Assembly: GCF_009377175.1 (NCBI RefSeq)
Contig: NZ_VJZD01000052.1
Span: forward strand, 1-45,503
Length of the DNA: 45,503 bases
Reading direction: 5' to 3'
From: Streptomyces adustus
GTDB taxonomy: Bacteria > Actinomycetota > Actinomycetes > Streptomycetales > Streptomycetaceae
The notes beneath the pieces are model-generated. The model did not search any database. It saw nothing but the letters and a program-made list of their open reading frames with translations, and was not told where the DNA came from. The translations under genes were made by a program, and so were the position numbers. Within the stretch, counting starts at the first letter, position 1. Every line of letters starts with the position of its first letter. This document shows, piece after piece, positions 1-7,608 of this stretch.

Positions 1-187
1 AGTCCCCCCTGAGCCCCCGCCGTACCGTCGGCTTCCGGCCGGTCCGCGCCGGGGCGTGCCGCCCCGCCCCCTGTCGGACCGGCCCCGGCGGTCCCACCTG
101 CATCGTCGGCTCGGCCGGTACCGCCCTCGGGGCTCCCGGGTCGCGGGGTCGCCCAGGGCGCCCCGGAAGAATTTCCTGTCCGAATCA

Positions 188-216
188 TTGACGCACCCTC
201 AACCCCTCCGTAGCTT
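188..216 (+). promoter_or_regulatory. Promoter of the sugar ABC/lyase operon
   Basis: A -35 box TTGACG (188-193) and a -10 box TAGCTT (211-216) are separated by exactly 17 bp, close to the Streptomyces HrdB consensus. Transcription would begin near 223, about 59 bases before the ATG of the binding-protein gene. Bases 1-187 hold no gene or other signal that I can support. Confidence 0.65.
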
Positions 217-222
217 GTGGCA

Positions 223-247
223 GCAAGCGCTTACTTGAAACGATTCA
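223..247 (+). promoter_or_regulatory. Tandem LacI-family operators over the transcription start
   Basis: Two palindromes sit side by side: GCAAGCGCTTAC (223-234, core AAGCGCTT) and TGAAACGATTCA (236-247, central CG). Both have the central-CG layout typical of LacI/GalR operators. Their centres are 13 bp apart and they cover the predicted transcription start, which is where a repressor would block initiation. No LacI gene lies within the window; it may lie just to the left. Confidence 0.55.
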
Positions 248-281
248 TGAGCGGCAACGACGCTGCGGGGAGGGCCCGACT

Positions 282-1568
282 ATGGGAACCGGGAATGTTG
301 AGAGGCGCACGATCCTGAAGGTGGCCGGAGCCTCGATGGCCACGCTGGGCCTCGCCGCCACGACCGGCTGCGGCGGTGACAGCGGCACGTCGGCCGACGG
401 GACCGTGACGATCCGTTACTCGTGGTGGGGTGCCGACGAACGGGCCAAGAGGATCAATCAGTCCATCGCGCTCTTCGAGAAGAAGTACCCGAAGATCAAG
501 GTGAAGACCGACTTCCAGGACTACGCCTCTTTCTGGGAGAAGTTCCAGACGCAGGCGGCCGGCGGAAATCCGCCGGACGTATTCCAGAACGCCGTCGGAT
601 TTCTTCGGAAGTACGACAAACGCGGCATCCTGATGGACCTCAAGTCGCAGATAGACGCGGGCAATCTGAGCCTCGACCACTTCCGCGCCGGAGTCACCAA
701 GGTGGGCGAGGTCGACGGCAAGCAGCTGGGCATCCCGGTCGGGTCCAACACCATGGCACTGGTCGTCGACAAGAAGGTGCTCGCGAAGGCGGGCGTCGAC
801 CCGCAGCCGGGCTGGACCTGGGACGAGTACTTCAAGGCCCTGAAGACCATCCACGACAAGACCAAGGTCCCGGGCGACACCGGCTACTTCGGCATCATGT
901 ACCTGTACGACCTCTATCTGCGGCAGAACGGCAAGGCGTTCTTCGACAAGGACGGGCTCGGCTTCGAGCAGACCGATCTGACGGAGTGGTGGACGGACGG
1001 CTACAACCGGGTCAAGGCCGGGATCATCACCTCGCCCAAGACCGTCGAGCAGGACAAGCCCAAGTCGTCCCTCTCGGCGGGGCACGCCGCCTGCGAGTTC
1101 ACCTGGGACAACTTCACGGTCCGCTACTCGGCGGAGGGTACCAGCGAGTACGGCCTCGCCCCGATCCCCACGACGGACGGCAAGGACACCGGCCAGTACC
1201 TCGCCTCCCTGATGCTGAGCGCCTCGGCGCGCACCCAGCATCCCAAGGAGGTCGCCCAGTTCATCGACTTCATGGTCCACGACCCCGAGGTCGGCAAGAT
1301 CATGGGCTACGACCGGGGTGTCCTGGCCACCACCGACCAGTTCGACGCCTACAAGCCGACCGACGCCGTCGGCAAGGAGATCGCGCAGTACGAGCAGGAC
1401 ACCGCGGCGGCGGGCGTCCTCGGGGCCATCACCCCGCACCCGTCCGGCGCCGACACGGTCGAGGCCGCCTTCCTGCGCATCAGCGGCGACATGGCCCAGG
1501 GCAAGACCAAGGTCTCCGACGCCGTGAAGCAGTTCTTCTCCGAGTCCGAGGCCGCCTTCCAGGCCTGA
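282..1568 (+). CDS. ABC sugar transporter substrate-binding lipoprotein
   Basis: This 428-residue protein is the extracellular solute receptor of a CUT1-type carbohydrate importer (SBP family 1). The N-terminus has a twin-arginine motif (RRTILK, residues 8-13), a short hydrophobic stretch and a lipobox ending at Cys30 (TTGC), so it looks like a Tat-exported lipoprotein. Family features include the WWG motif after the mature N-terminus and the QTQAAGGNPPDVF segment. An RBS-like GGGGAGGG lies at 267-274. It is the first gene of an operon with two permeases, a YesL-like protein and a PL26-family enzyme, so its ligand is probably an oligosaccharide released from rhamnogalacturonan. The ligand is inferred from context only; the transporter class is sure. 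Confidence 0.9.
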   Translation: MGTGNVERRTILKVAGASMATLGLAATTGCGGDSGTSADGTVTIRYSWWGADERAKRINQSIALFEKKYPKIKVKTDFQDYASFWEKFQTQAAGGNPPDVFQNAVGFLRKYDKRGILMDLKSQIDAGNLSLDHFRAGVTKVGEVDGKQLGIPVGSNTMALVVDKKVLAKAGVDPQPGWTWDEYFKALKTIHDKTKVPGDTGYFGIMYLYDLYLRQNGKAFFDKDGLGFEQTDLTEWWTDGYNRVKAGIITSPKTVEQDKPKSSLSAGHAACEFTWDNFTVRYSAEGTSEYGLAPIPTTDGKDTGQYLASLMLSASARTQHPKEVAQFIDFMVHDPEVGKIMGYDRGVLATTDQFDAYKPTDAVGKEIAQYEQDTAAAGVLGAITPHPSGADTVEAAFLRISGDMAQGKTKVSDAVKQFFSESEAAFQA

Positions 1569-1585
1569 CCTGATTGGGAACACCC

Positions 1586-2548
1586 GTGACGCTCGTCAAG
1601 GACGCCCCGCCGGCCCTGCGGAAGGCCCGCTCCGCAGCCCCCGCCGTACGCCGGCGGGGGCGCCGGGAGAATCTCGCCGGCTACCTGTTCATGTCCCCGT
1701 GGATCGCGGGCTTCCTGCTCCTGACCGCGGGCCCGATGGCCGCCTCGCTGTACTTCGCGTTCACCGACTACAACCTGTTCACCAGCCCCAGGTGGATCGG
1801 CTTCGGCAACTTCACCCGGATGTTCGACGATCCGCGCTGGCAGAAGTCGGTCGAGGTGACGGCCAAGTACGTCGTCATCGGCACCCCGCTGAAGCTGCTG
1901 CTGGCCCTCGGTGTCGCTCTGCTGCTCGCCCAGAGCCGGCGCGGCCAGGCCTTCTACCGGGCCGCGTTCTACGCCCCGTCCCTGATCGGGGCGAGCGTGT
2001 CCGTCGGCTTCGTATGGCGGGCGATGTTCTCCGACGGCGCCGTCGTCGACCAGGGCATGTCGGTGTTCGGCGTCCACGTCGGCGGCTGGGTCGGCAACCC
2101 GGACTGGATCCTCTACTGCCTGGTCGCGCTCACGGTCTGGCAGTTCGGCGCCCCGATGGTCATCTTCCTGGCCGGCCTCAAGCAGGTGCCGAAGGAGCTG
2201 TACGAGGCGGCGGCGATGGACGGGGCCGGACCGTTGCGCCGGTTCTGGAACATCACCCTGCCGATGATCTCCCCGGTCCTCTTCTTCAACGTGCTGCTGG
2301 AGACCATCCACTCGTTCCAGATCTTCGGCTCCGCCTACGTCGTCTCCAACACCAGCTGCGGTCCGGCCGACGCCACGCTCGTCTACACCTGCTACCTCTA
2401 CCAGCAGGGCTTCAAGAACGCGCAGATGGGCTTCGCCTCCGCGATGGCCTGGATGCTGCTGCTGGCCGTGGCCCTGGTGACGGCCGTCCTCTTCTGGTCG
2501 CAGAAGAAGTGGGTGCACTACGAGAACGACACGGAGGACACCCGATGA
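1586..2548 (+). CDS. ABC sugar transporter permease (MalF/UgpA-like)
   Basis: This is the first inner-membrane permease of the CUT1 importer, about 320 residues with six predicted transmembrane helices. The EAA loop that docks to the ATPase is clear (EAAAMDGAGPLRRFWNITLP). I chose the GTG at 1586 because it follows a GGGA stretch at normal spacing; an in-frame TTG at 1574, only 5 bases after the upstream stop, is the alternative and adds four residues. The gene overlaps the next permease by an ATGA, which suggests translational coupling and a 1:1 heterodimer. No ATPase gene is present in the operon. Confidence 0.9.
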   Translation: MTLVKDAPPALRKARSAAPAVRRRGRRENLAGYLFMSPWIAGFLLLTAGPMAASLYFAFTDYNLFTSPRWIGFGNFTRMFDDPRWQKSVEVTAKYVVIGTPLKLLLALGVALLLAQSRRGQAFYRAAFYAPSLIGASVSVGFVWRAMFSDGAVVDQGMSVFGVHVGGWVGNPDWILYCLVALTVWQFGAPMVIFLAGLKQVPKELYEAAAMDGAGPLRRFWNITLPMISPVLFFNVLLETIHSFQIFGSAYVVSNTSCGPADATLVYTCYLYQQGFKNAQMGFASAMAWMLLLAVALVTAVLFWSQKKWVHYENDTEDTR

Positions 2549-3453
2549 GCGCCGCCGCCCCGCCGACCGCCGCCCGGCCGACCACCGCCCCCGTCGCGCA
2601 CCGACCGGCCGCGACCCGCCGCCGGGCCGGCTCGCTGGTCTGGCACCTCGGCTCCCTGCTCGTCCTCGCCGTCGTGCTCTACCCCGTCCTGTGGGTGATC
2701 GGCTCGTCGTTCAAGCCGAGCAAGGACATCCTGGGCAGCCTGGAGCTCTTCCCGGCCAAGCCGGTCATGGACAACTTCACCGGCCTCGCCGACGGCATAG
2801 CGGATGTCTCGATCTGGTCGTTCTTCCAGAACTCCCTCTTCTACGCGCTCGGCGCCGTGGCCGGTGTGCTGATCTCCTGCTCGCTGACCGCGTACGCCTT
2901 CGCCAAGATCAGGTTCGCGGGCCGGAACCTGCTGTTCACCCTGATGATCGGCACGCTGCTGCTGCCGTACCACGTGCTGCTCATCCCGCAGTACGTGATG
3001 TTCCAGAAGATGGAGCTCATCAACACCTACGTGCCGCTGCTGCTGGGCAAGTACCTGGCCACCGAGGCGTTCTTCGTCTTCCTGATGGTGCAGTTCATGC
3101 GCAACCTGCCGAGGGAACTCGACGAGGCGGCCCGCCTCGACGGCTGCGGCCATCTGCGGATCTACTGGTCGGTCGTGCTGCCGCTGTGCCGGCCGGCCCT
3201 CATCACCAGCGCGATCTTCACCTTCATCAACGCCTGGAACGACTTCATGGGCCCGCTGATCTACCTCAACGAACCCGGCAAGTACACCGTCTCGCTGGGC
3301 CTGACGATGTTCCGCGACTCCGACGGCCTCGCCTCCAACTACGGCGGGCTGATCGCGATGTCGCTGGTGGCGCTGCTGCCGGTGCTGCTGTTCTTCCTCG
3401 CCTTCCAGCGGTACCTCATCGACGGTATGGCGACCTCCGGACTGAAGGGCTGA
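2545..3453 (+). CDS. ABC sugar transporter permease (MalG/UgpE-like)
   Basis: This is the second permease, 302 residues, with a poly-Ala/Pro/Thr N-terminus followed by six predicted helices. The MalG-type EAA loop is EAARLDGCGHLRIYWSVVLP. The ATG at 2545 overlaps the stop of the preceding permease (ATGA), so the two are probably translated together. The C-terminus ends in a short GLKG-type tail, as is usual for CUT1 MalG-like subunits. Function follows from family and position; substrate is inferred to be a pectin-derived oligosaccharide from the downstream PL26-like enzyme. Confidence 0.9.
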   Translation: MSAAAPPTAARPTTAPVAHRPAATRRRAGSLVWHLGSLLVLAVVLYPVLWVIGSSFKPSKDILGSLELFPAKPVMDNFTGLADGIADVSIWSFFQNSLFYALGAVAGVLISCSLTAYAFAKIRFAGRNLLFTLMIGTLLLPYHVLLIPQYVMFQKMELINTYVPLLLGKYLATEAFFVFLMVQFMRNLPRELDEAARLDGCGHLRIYWSVVLPLCRPALITSAIFTFINAWNDFMGPLIYLNEPGKYTVSLGLTMFRDSDGLASNYGGLIAMSLVALLPVLLFFLAFQRYLIDGMATSGLKG

Positions 3454-3464
3454 ACGGTCCCACC

Positions 3465-4073
3465 ATGGCCGAAGCACGGGTGAAGGCACGCAAGGAGCAC
3501 AAGGAGTCCCCGCTCGCCGAGCGGTTCGGGGTGTTCGCCGAGTGTCTGCTCACCGGCGTGTGGATCGCGGTGGCCTCGCTGGGCGTGGTCACCGCCCCCG
3601 CCGCGTTCGCCGCCGGGGCGAGCCATCTGCGCCGCCGGGTCCGCCACGAGGTCGGCGGGCTGAGGGAGTTCGTGGCCGACCTCGGCGCGGCCCTGCCCGG
3701 CGGCGCGCTCGCCGGGCTGGTCTGGTGGGCGGTCGTCGCTGCGGTCTGGGTCGACGTCCGGGCCTCTCGGGCCGGACTGCCCGGCGGCCCGCTCGTCGGC
3801 GCGGCCGGTCTGGCCGCCCTGATCGGCCTCACCGTGGCCGGACTGCGGGCGGCGGCGGTGTGGACACCGGGGGCGCGCTGGCGCTCACTGGTGGCCGCGG
3901 CCGGCCGTCGTACGGTGCTCGACCCCGCCGGATCGTTCGTGATCGTCGGCGGACTGGCGGTGGTGGTCCTCTCCGGCTGGTTCACCGCGCCGCTCGCCGT
4001 ACCCGTCCTCGGCGCGGTCGCGGGGGCCGCGGTCGCCGTGGAAAAACGCCGGGAACGCCACCGGCCCCACTGA
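3465..4073 (+). CDS. YesL-like (DUF624-type) membrane protein
   Basis: This 202-residue protein starts 11 bases after the permease stop. After a charged N-terminus (residues 1-20) it shows about four to five hydrophobic segments, the first around residues 24-50 (LLTGVWIAVASLGVV), and a basic C-terminus. Size, topology and position resemble Bacillus YesL (DUF624), which also sits with rhamnogalacturonan transport and lyase genes. I assign the family by these features rather than by a diagnostic motif. Its molecular role is unknown; an accessory part of the importer is plausible. No clear RBS is visible, so coupling to the upstream gene is likely. The stop lies within the first units of a 20-bp tandem repeat. 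Confidence 0.65.
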   Translation: MAEARVKARKEHKESPLAERFGVFAECLLTGVWIAVASLGVVTAPAAFAAGASHLRRRVRHEVGGLREFVADLGAALPGGALAGLVWWAVVAAVWVDVRASRAGLPGGPLVGAAGLAALIGLTVAGLRAAAVWTPGARWRSLVAAAGRRTVLDPAGSFVIVGGLAVVVLSGWFTAPLAVPVLGAVAGAAVAVEKRRERHRPH

Positions 4074-4190
4074 CACACCATCGACCCCACTCGCGCACCA
4101 TGGGCCCCACCCGCGTGCCACCGATCCCACCCGCGCGCCACGGGCCCCGCTCAGGTGCCACCGGCACCACCCGCGTGCTACGGGCTCCGC
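4051..4190 (+). repeat. 20-bp tandem repeat, about 7 degenerate units
   Basis: Units repeat at exactly 20 bp: 4061-4080, 4081-4100, 4101-4120, 4121-4140, 4141-4160 and 4161-4180, with decayed partial units on both sides. The shared pattern is roughly nnGGnCCCAC followed by CCGCGTGCCA. The array spans the end of the YesL-like gene and most of the gap before the PL26-family gene. There are no unique spacers, so it is not a CRISPR array. It could hold a protein-binding site, a transcript-processing site or simply replication slippage. Confidence 0.75.
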
Positions 4191-4267
4191 ACCCCGCCCC
4201 GCCGCACCCTGCTCTGTCATGCCCCTGACCACCCCCTGCATCCGCACGGCAAGGAAAGGCTGCATCC

Positions 4268-7006
4268 ATGTCTCCCATTCCCCGCAGGTCCGTCCTGAAG
4301 GCGGCGGCCGTCGCCGGCGCCGCCGCCCAGTTCAGCTGGGCGCTCGGCAGCGGCACCGCCCAGGCAGCCCCGGCCGCGTCGGCCGCCGACGACGATCCGG
4401 TGACGCTGGACTGGCTGGAGGACGGCGGCCTCGGCGCCGCTCCCGGCTCCACCCTCGGCGTGCCCTGGCCCATGGGCACCTACCAGGAGGACCAGACCTT
4501 CGCGCTGACCGACGCCGACGGCCGGTCCGTTCCCGTCCAGTCCTGGCCGATCGCCTACTGGCCGGACGGTTCCCTGAAGTGGACCGCGCACGCGGTCGCG
4601 GAGGGAACCGGCAGACTCACCCTCGCCGCCGGGACACCCGCGCAGGCCGGGAAGAAGGTGACCGTCGACCGCAGCGGCGGCACCGTCGCCGTGTCGACCG
4701 GGGTGATCACCGCGCGGATCGGCACCTCCGGAACGACGCTGATCAAGTCCGTCACCCGCGGCTCGACGGAGATCGCCGGCAACGGCCGCCTCGTACTGAT
4801 CCGCCAGCCGGAGATCGAGGACGAGGACCAGGGCTCGGTGAAGACCGAGCGCTTCGAGAGCGTCATCGCCGAGGTGACCGTCGAGCAGGACGGCCCGGTC
4901 CGCGCGGTCGTGCGCATCGACGGCAAGCACCGCAAGGGCAGCCGCAGTTGGCTGCCGTTCTCGATCCGCCTCTACTTCTACGCGGGCGCCGACTCCTTCC
5001 GTATGGTGCACACCATCACGTACGACGGCACCCAGGAGCCCGGCAAGGCCGGCGGCGACTTCATCCGCGGCCTCGGCGTCCGCTTCACCGTGCCGATGCG
5101 GGACGCGGCCTACGACCGCCACATCCGGCTCGGCGGCGAGGGCACCGGCCTGCTGCGCGAGGCCGTCCAGGGCATCACCGGCCTGCGCCGCGACCCCGGC
5201 GCGGCCGTCCAGGCCGCCCAGTACGCCGGCCAGAAGCTGCCCGACCCGTCGACCTGGGACCAGCGGGTGACGACCCGGCTCCAGTACATCCCCGAGTGGG
5301 GCGACTACACGCTCTCCCAGTTGTCCGCCGACGGCTTCACGGTCCGCAAGCGCACCAAGAAGGGCCACGGCTGGATCGGCGCGGGCGGCGGCCGACGCGC
5401 CTCCGGGTTCGGCTACGTCGGTGGCGCGAGCGGCGGGCTCTCCTTCGGCCTGCGCGACTTCTGGGAGAAGTACCCCGCCCAGCTCGACATCCGCGACGCC
5501 CAGACCGACGCGGCCGAGGTGACCGTCTGGCTCTGGTCGCCCGAGGCGCAGCCCATGGACCTGCGCTTCTACCACGACGGCATGGGCCAGGACACGTACG
5601 CGGAACAGCTCGAAGGCCTCAACATCACCTACGAGGACTACGAGCCGGAGTTCGGCACCCCGTACGGCATCGCCCGTACCTCCGAACTCCTTTTCTGGGC
5701 CAACGAGTCGACCCCCACCCCCGAGCAACTCGCCGCCCAGGTCGAGGCGGTGCGCGTGCTGCCCCAGCTCGCCGCGCCGCCGAAGCAGCTCATCAAGGCC
5801 AAGGTCTTCGGCCCCGGGCTCTACTCCGAGCCGGACCGCTCCACCCCGGCCAAGGCGAAGATCGAGGACCATCTCGACTTCCTCTTCACCTATTACAAGG
5901 ACCAGGTGGAGATGCGCCGTTGGTACGGCTTCTGGGACTACGGCGACATCATGCACACCTACGACACGGTCCGGCACGTGTGGCGCTACGACGTCGGCGG
6001 CTACGCCTGGGACAACTCCGAGCTGTCGCCCGACCTCTGGCTCTGGTACGCCTATCTGCGCTCCGGCCGCTCCGACATCTTCCGCTTCGCCGAGGCCATG
6101 ACCCGGCACACCGGCGAGGTCGACGTCTACCACCTCGGCCAGTGGGCCGGCCTCGGCACCCGCCACGGTGTGCAGCACTACGCCGACAGCGCCAAGCAGC
6201 AGCGCATCGCCAACACCACCTACCGGCGCTTCTACTACTTCCTCACCGCCGACGAGCGGGTGGGCGACCTCATGCACGCCAACGTCGACTCCGACGAGAC
6301 GTTCCTCGTCCTCGACCCCAACCGCAAGGTCCGCACCGACCCCTACACGCCCGACCGGCACGCCCTGTCCATCGGCTTCGGCACCGACTGGAGCGGCCTG
6401 GTCTCGGCCTGGCTCACCGAGTGGGAGCGCAAGGGTCCCAAGTGGGAGAAGGCCAAGGCCCGCGTGCTGTCCACGATGGAGGGCATCGCCGCCCAGCCCA
6501 ACGGCTTCGTCCAGGGCAGCGGCCTGTACGACCTGGACACCGGCAGGTTCGCCGTCGCCACCACCCCCGTCGTCGGCGTCTCCCACCTGTCGGCCGTCTT
6601 CGGCCTGAACGAGCTGTGCGCCGAACTGATCCACCTCACCGACATACCGGCCTTCAACGCGGCCTACTACGACTACTGCCGCTACTTCAACGCTTCCAAG
6701 ACCGAGCAAGCGGCCCGGTACGGCACCAACTTCGGCACCCTGCTGCTCTTCCAGGGCCACTCCCGCCTCGACGCCTTTGCCGCCGTCCAGACCGGTGACG
6801 CGGCGCTCGCCCAGCGGGCCTGGGCGAAGTTCTACAACTCCGACGGCTACACGGAGTCCTCGCCGTGGAAGACGGAGCAGCTCAGCGGCCCGGTCACCCT
6901 GGTCGCGGGCAGCGAGGCCGCCTGGGTGTCGAGCAACGACACGGCCCTCTACGGCCTGGCCGCCATCGAGAACCTGGCCCTGCTCGGCGACCGGATGCCC
7001 GGCTGA
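4268..7006 (+). CDS. Tat-secreted PL26 exo-rhamnogalacturonan lyase family protein (YetA/PcRGLX-like)
   Basis: The 912-residue protein has a Tat signal peptide (PRRSVLK at residues 5-11, hydrophobic core, likely cleavage after AQA near residue 33). The mature N-terminus (VTLDWLEDGG, then GVPWPMG, SWPIAYWPDGSLKW) resembles the N-terminal barrel of the PL26 family, whose characterised member is a Penicillium exo-rhamnogalacturonan lyase and which includes Bacillus YetA. The second half (about residues 540-900) is rich in aromatic residues, Tyr, Trp and His and fits the alpha/alpha-barrel part. It would act outside the cell on the rhamnogalacturonan I backbone, feeding the importer encoded upstream. 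An RBS AAGGAAAGG (4251-4259) precedes the ATG. The family is recognised from memory of sequence style; activity and substrate remain inference. Confidence 0.7.
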   Translation: MSPIPRRSVLKAAAVAGAAAQFSWALGSGTAQAAPAASAADDDPVTLDWLEDGGLGAAPGSTLGVPWPMGTYQEDQTFALTDADGRSVPVQSWPIAYWPDGSLKWTAHAVAEGTGRLTLAAGTPAQAGKKVTVDRSGGTVAVSTGVITARIGTSGTTLIKSVTRGSTEIAGNGRLVLIRQPEIEDEDQGSVKTERFESVIAEVTVEQDGPVRAVVRIDGKHRKGSRSWLPFSIRLYFYAGADSFRMVHTITYDGTQEPGKAGGDFIRGLGVRFTVPMRDAAYDRHIRLGGEGTGLLREAVQGITGLRRDPGAAVQAAQYAGQKLPDPSTWDQRVTTRLQYIPEWGDYTLSQLSADGFTVRKRTKKGHGWIGAGGGRRASGFGYVGGASGGLSFGLRDFWEKYPAQLDIRDAQTDAAEVTVWLWSPEAQPMDLRFYHDGMGQDTYAEQLEGLNITYEDYEPEFGTPYGIARTSELLFWANESTPTPEQLAAQVEAVRVLPQLAAPPKQLIKAKVFGPGLYSEPDRSTPAKAKIEDHLDFLFTYYKDQVEMRRWYGFWDYGDIMHTYDTVRHVWRYDVGGYAWDNSELSPDLWLWYAYLRSGRSDIFRFAEAMTRHTGEVDVYHLGQWAGLGTRHGVQHYADSAKQQRIANTTYRRFYYFLTADERVGDLMHANVDSDETFLVLDPNRKVRTDPYTPDRHALSIGFGTDWSGLVSAWLTEWERKGPKWEKAKARVLSTMEGIAAQPNGFVQGSGLYDLDTGRFAVATTPVVGVSHLSAVFGLNELCAELIHLTDIPAFNAAYYDYCRYFNASKTEQAARYGTNFGTLLLFQGHSRLDAFAAVQTGDAALAQRAWAKFYNSDGYTESSPWKTEQLSGPVTLVAGSEAAWVSSNDTALYGLAAIENLALLGDRMPG

Positions 7007-7013
7007 CCGTGGC

Positions 7014-7043
7014 GGCCGCTGTCGGGCCCGACCGGGAGCGGCC
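7014..7043. terminator. Convergent terminator hairpin
   Basis: GGCCGCT (7014-7020) pairs with AGCGGCC (7037-7043), and a self-complementary GTCGGGCCCGAC (7021-7032) fills most of the loop. It lies between the convergent stops of the PL26-family gene and the SnoaL-like gene. There is little U-tract, as is common in Streptomyces. Confidence 0.45.
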
Positions 7044-7523
7044 TTAGGGCGTGGGGACTGGGGCCAGGTCGGCCGGCAGCTGCGGGGGAGGGCCTTGGGT
7101 CCACACCACCCGCAGTGCCGCGGCGGAGATCCGCCAGCCGTCGGCCGTCCTGACCAGTTCGGTGTCGGTACGGCCGGCCGAGACGAAGACGCTGCCCGAG
7201 CCGTCCGCCAGGACATGGGTGCTCAACAGGGCGCCATGGACGGTGGCCCGGGCACCGTCGACCTCGATGACGGGGTTGGTGCCCAGATGCACGGTCCGGT
7301 CGAACAGCGCCATTCCGCGCCGTACCTGTGCCGTCAGGGCGTCACGGCCGTGGACGGTGCCGATCGGCATCTCCGCGGTGACGTCCTCGGTGTGGAACGC
7401 GCGGGCCCACTCCTCGTCGAAGACCCCTTCGTCCAGCGAGCGCAGATAGCGGTCCATCCGGTCGGAAATCTCGGCGCGGTCGGTCAGGGCCCGCAACTGC
7501 CGCTGCATCTCTTCGATGTCCAT
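7044..7523 (-). CDS. SnoaL-like / NTF2-fold protein
   Basis: This 159-residue protein has the layout of the SnoaL-like (NTF2) fold: an N-terminal helix pair with RAEISDRMDRYLRSLDEG, then the DEEWARAFHTEDVTAEMP segment, a cone of strands, and TADGWRISAAALRVVW near the C-terminus. Members include ketosteroid isomerase-like enzymes, polyketide cyclases, hydroxylating dehydrogenase subunits and binding proteins, so the reaction cannot be named. I chose the ATG at 7523 because GGAAGGAG lies 9 bases upstream; the ATG at 7544 has no such site. Two overlapping palindromes lie just upstream, suggesting repressor control. Confidence 0.75.
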   Translation of the reverse strand: MDIEEMQRQLRALTDRAEISDRMDRYLRSLDEGVFDEEWARAFHTEDVTAEMPIGTVHGRDALTAQVRRGMALFDRTVHLGTNPVIEVDGARATVHGALLSTHVLADGSGSVFVSAGRTDTELVRTADGWRISAAALRVVWTQGPPPQLPADLAPVPTP

Positions 7524-7540
7524 GGGGGAAGACTCCTTCC

Positions 7541-7561
7541 TCAAGCGCGCTTGACGTCAAG
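7541..7561 (-). promoter_or_regulatory. Overlapping palindromes upstream of the SnoaL-like gene
   Basis: TCAAGCGCGCTTGA (7541-7554) is a perfect 14-bp palindrome and CTTGACGTCAAG (7550-7561) is a perfect 12-bp palindrome; they share CTTGA. The site begins 18 bases upstream of the ATG. Palindromes of this form are typical TetR- or MarR-family operators. No such regulator gene is in the window. Confidence 0.5.
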
Positions 7562-7608
7562 GTGTCTTCTCCGGGACCGGCCGGCTGAGCGTGGCCGCCC
7601 GGACAGGC

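Noticed and set aside
56..238. 60-codon open frame before the first operon
   Set aside because: It runs through the promoter and has no RBS or recognisable product; GC-rich DNA leaves such frames open by chance.
4051..4190. CRISPR array
   Set aside because: None of the three tandem arrays has unique spacers or nearby cas genes; the units are directly adjacent.
4217..7216. A 999-codon open frame antisense to the lyase gene
   Set aside because: The product is low-complexity Gly/Val/Asp-rich and has no domain; it mirrors third-position GC of the real gene on the plus strand.
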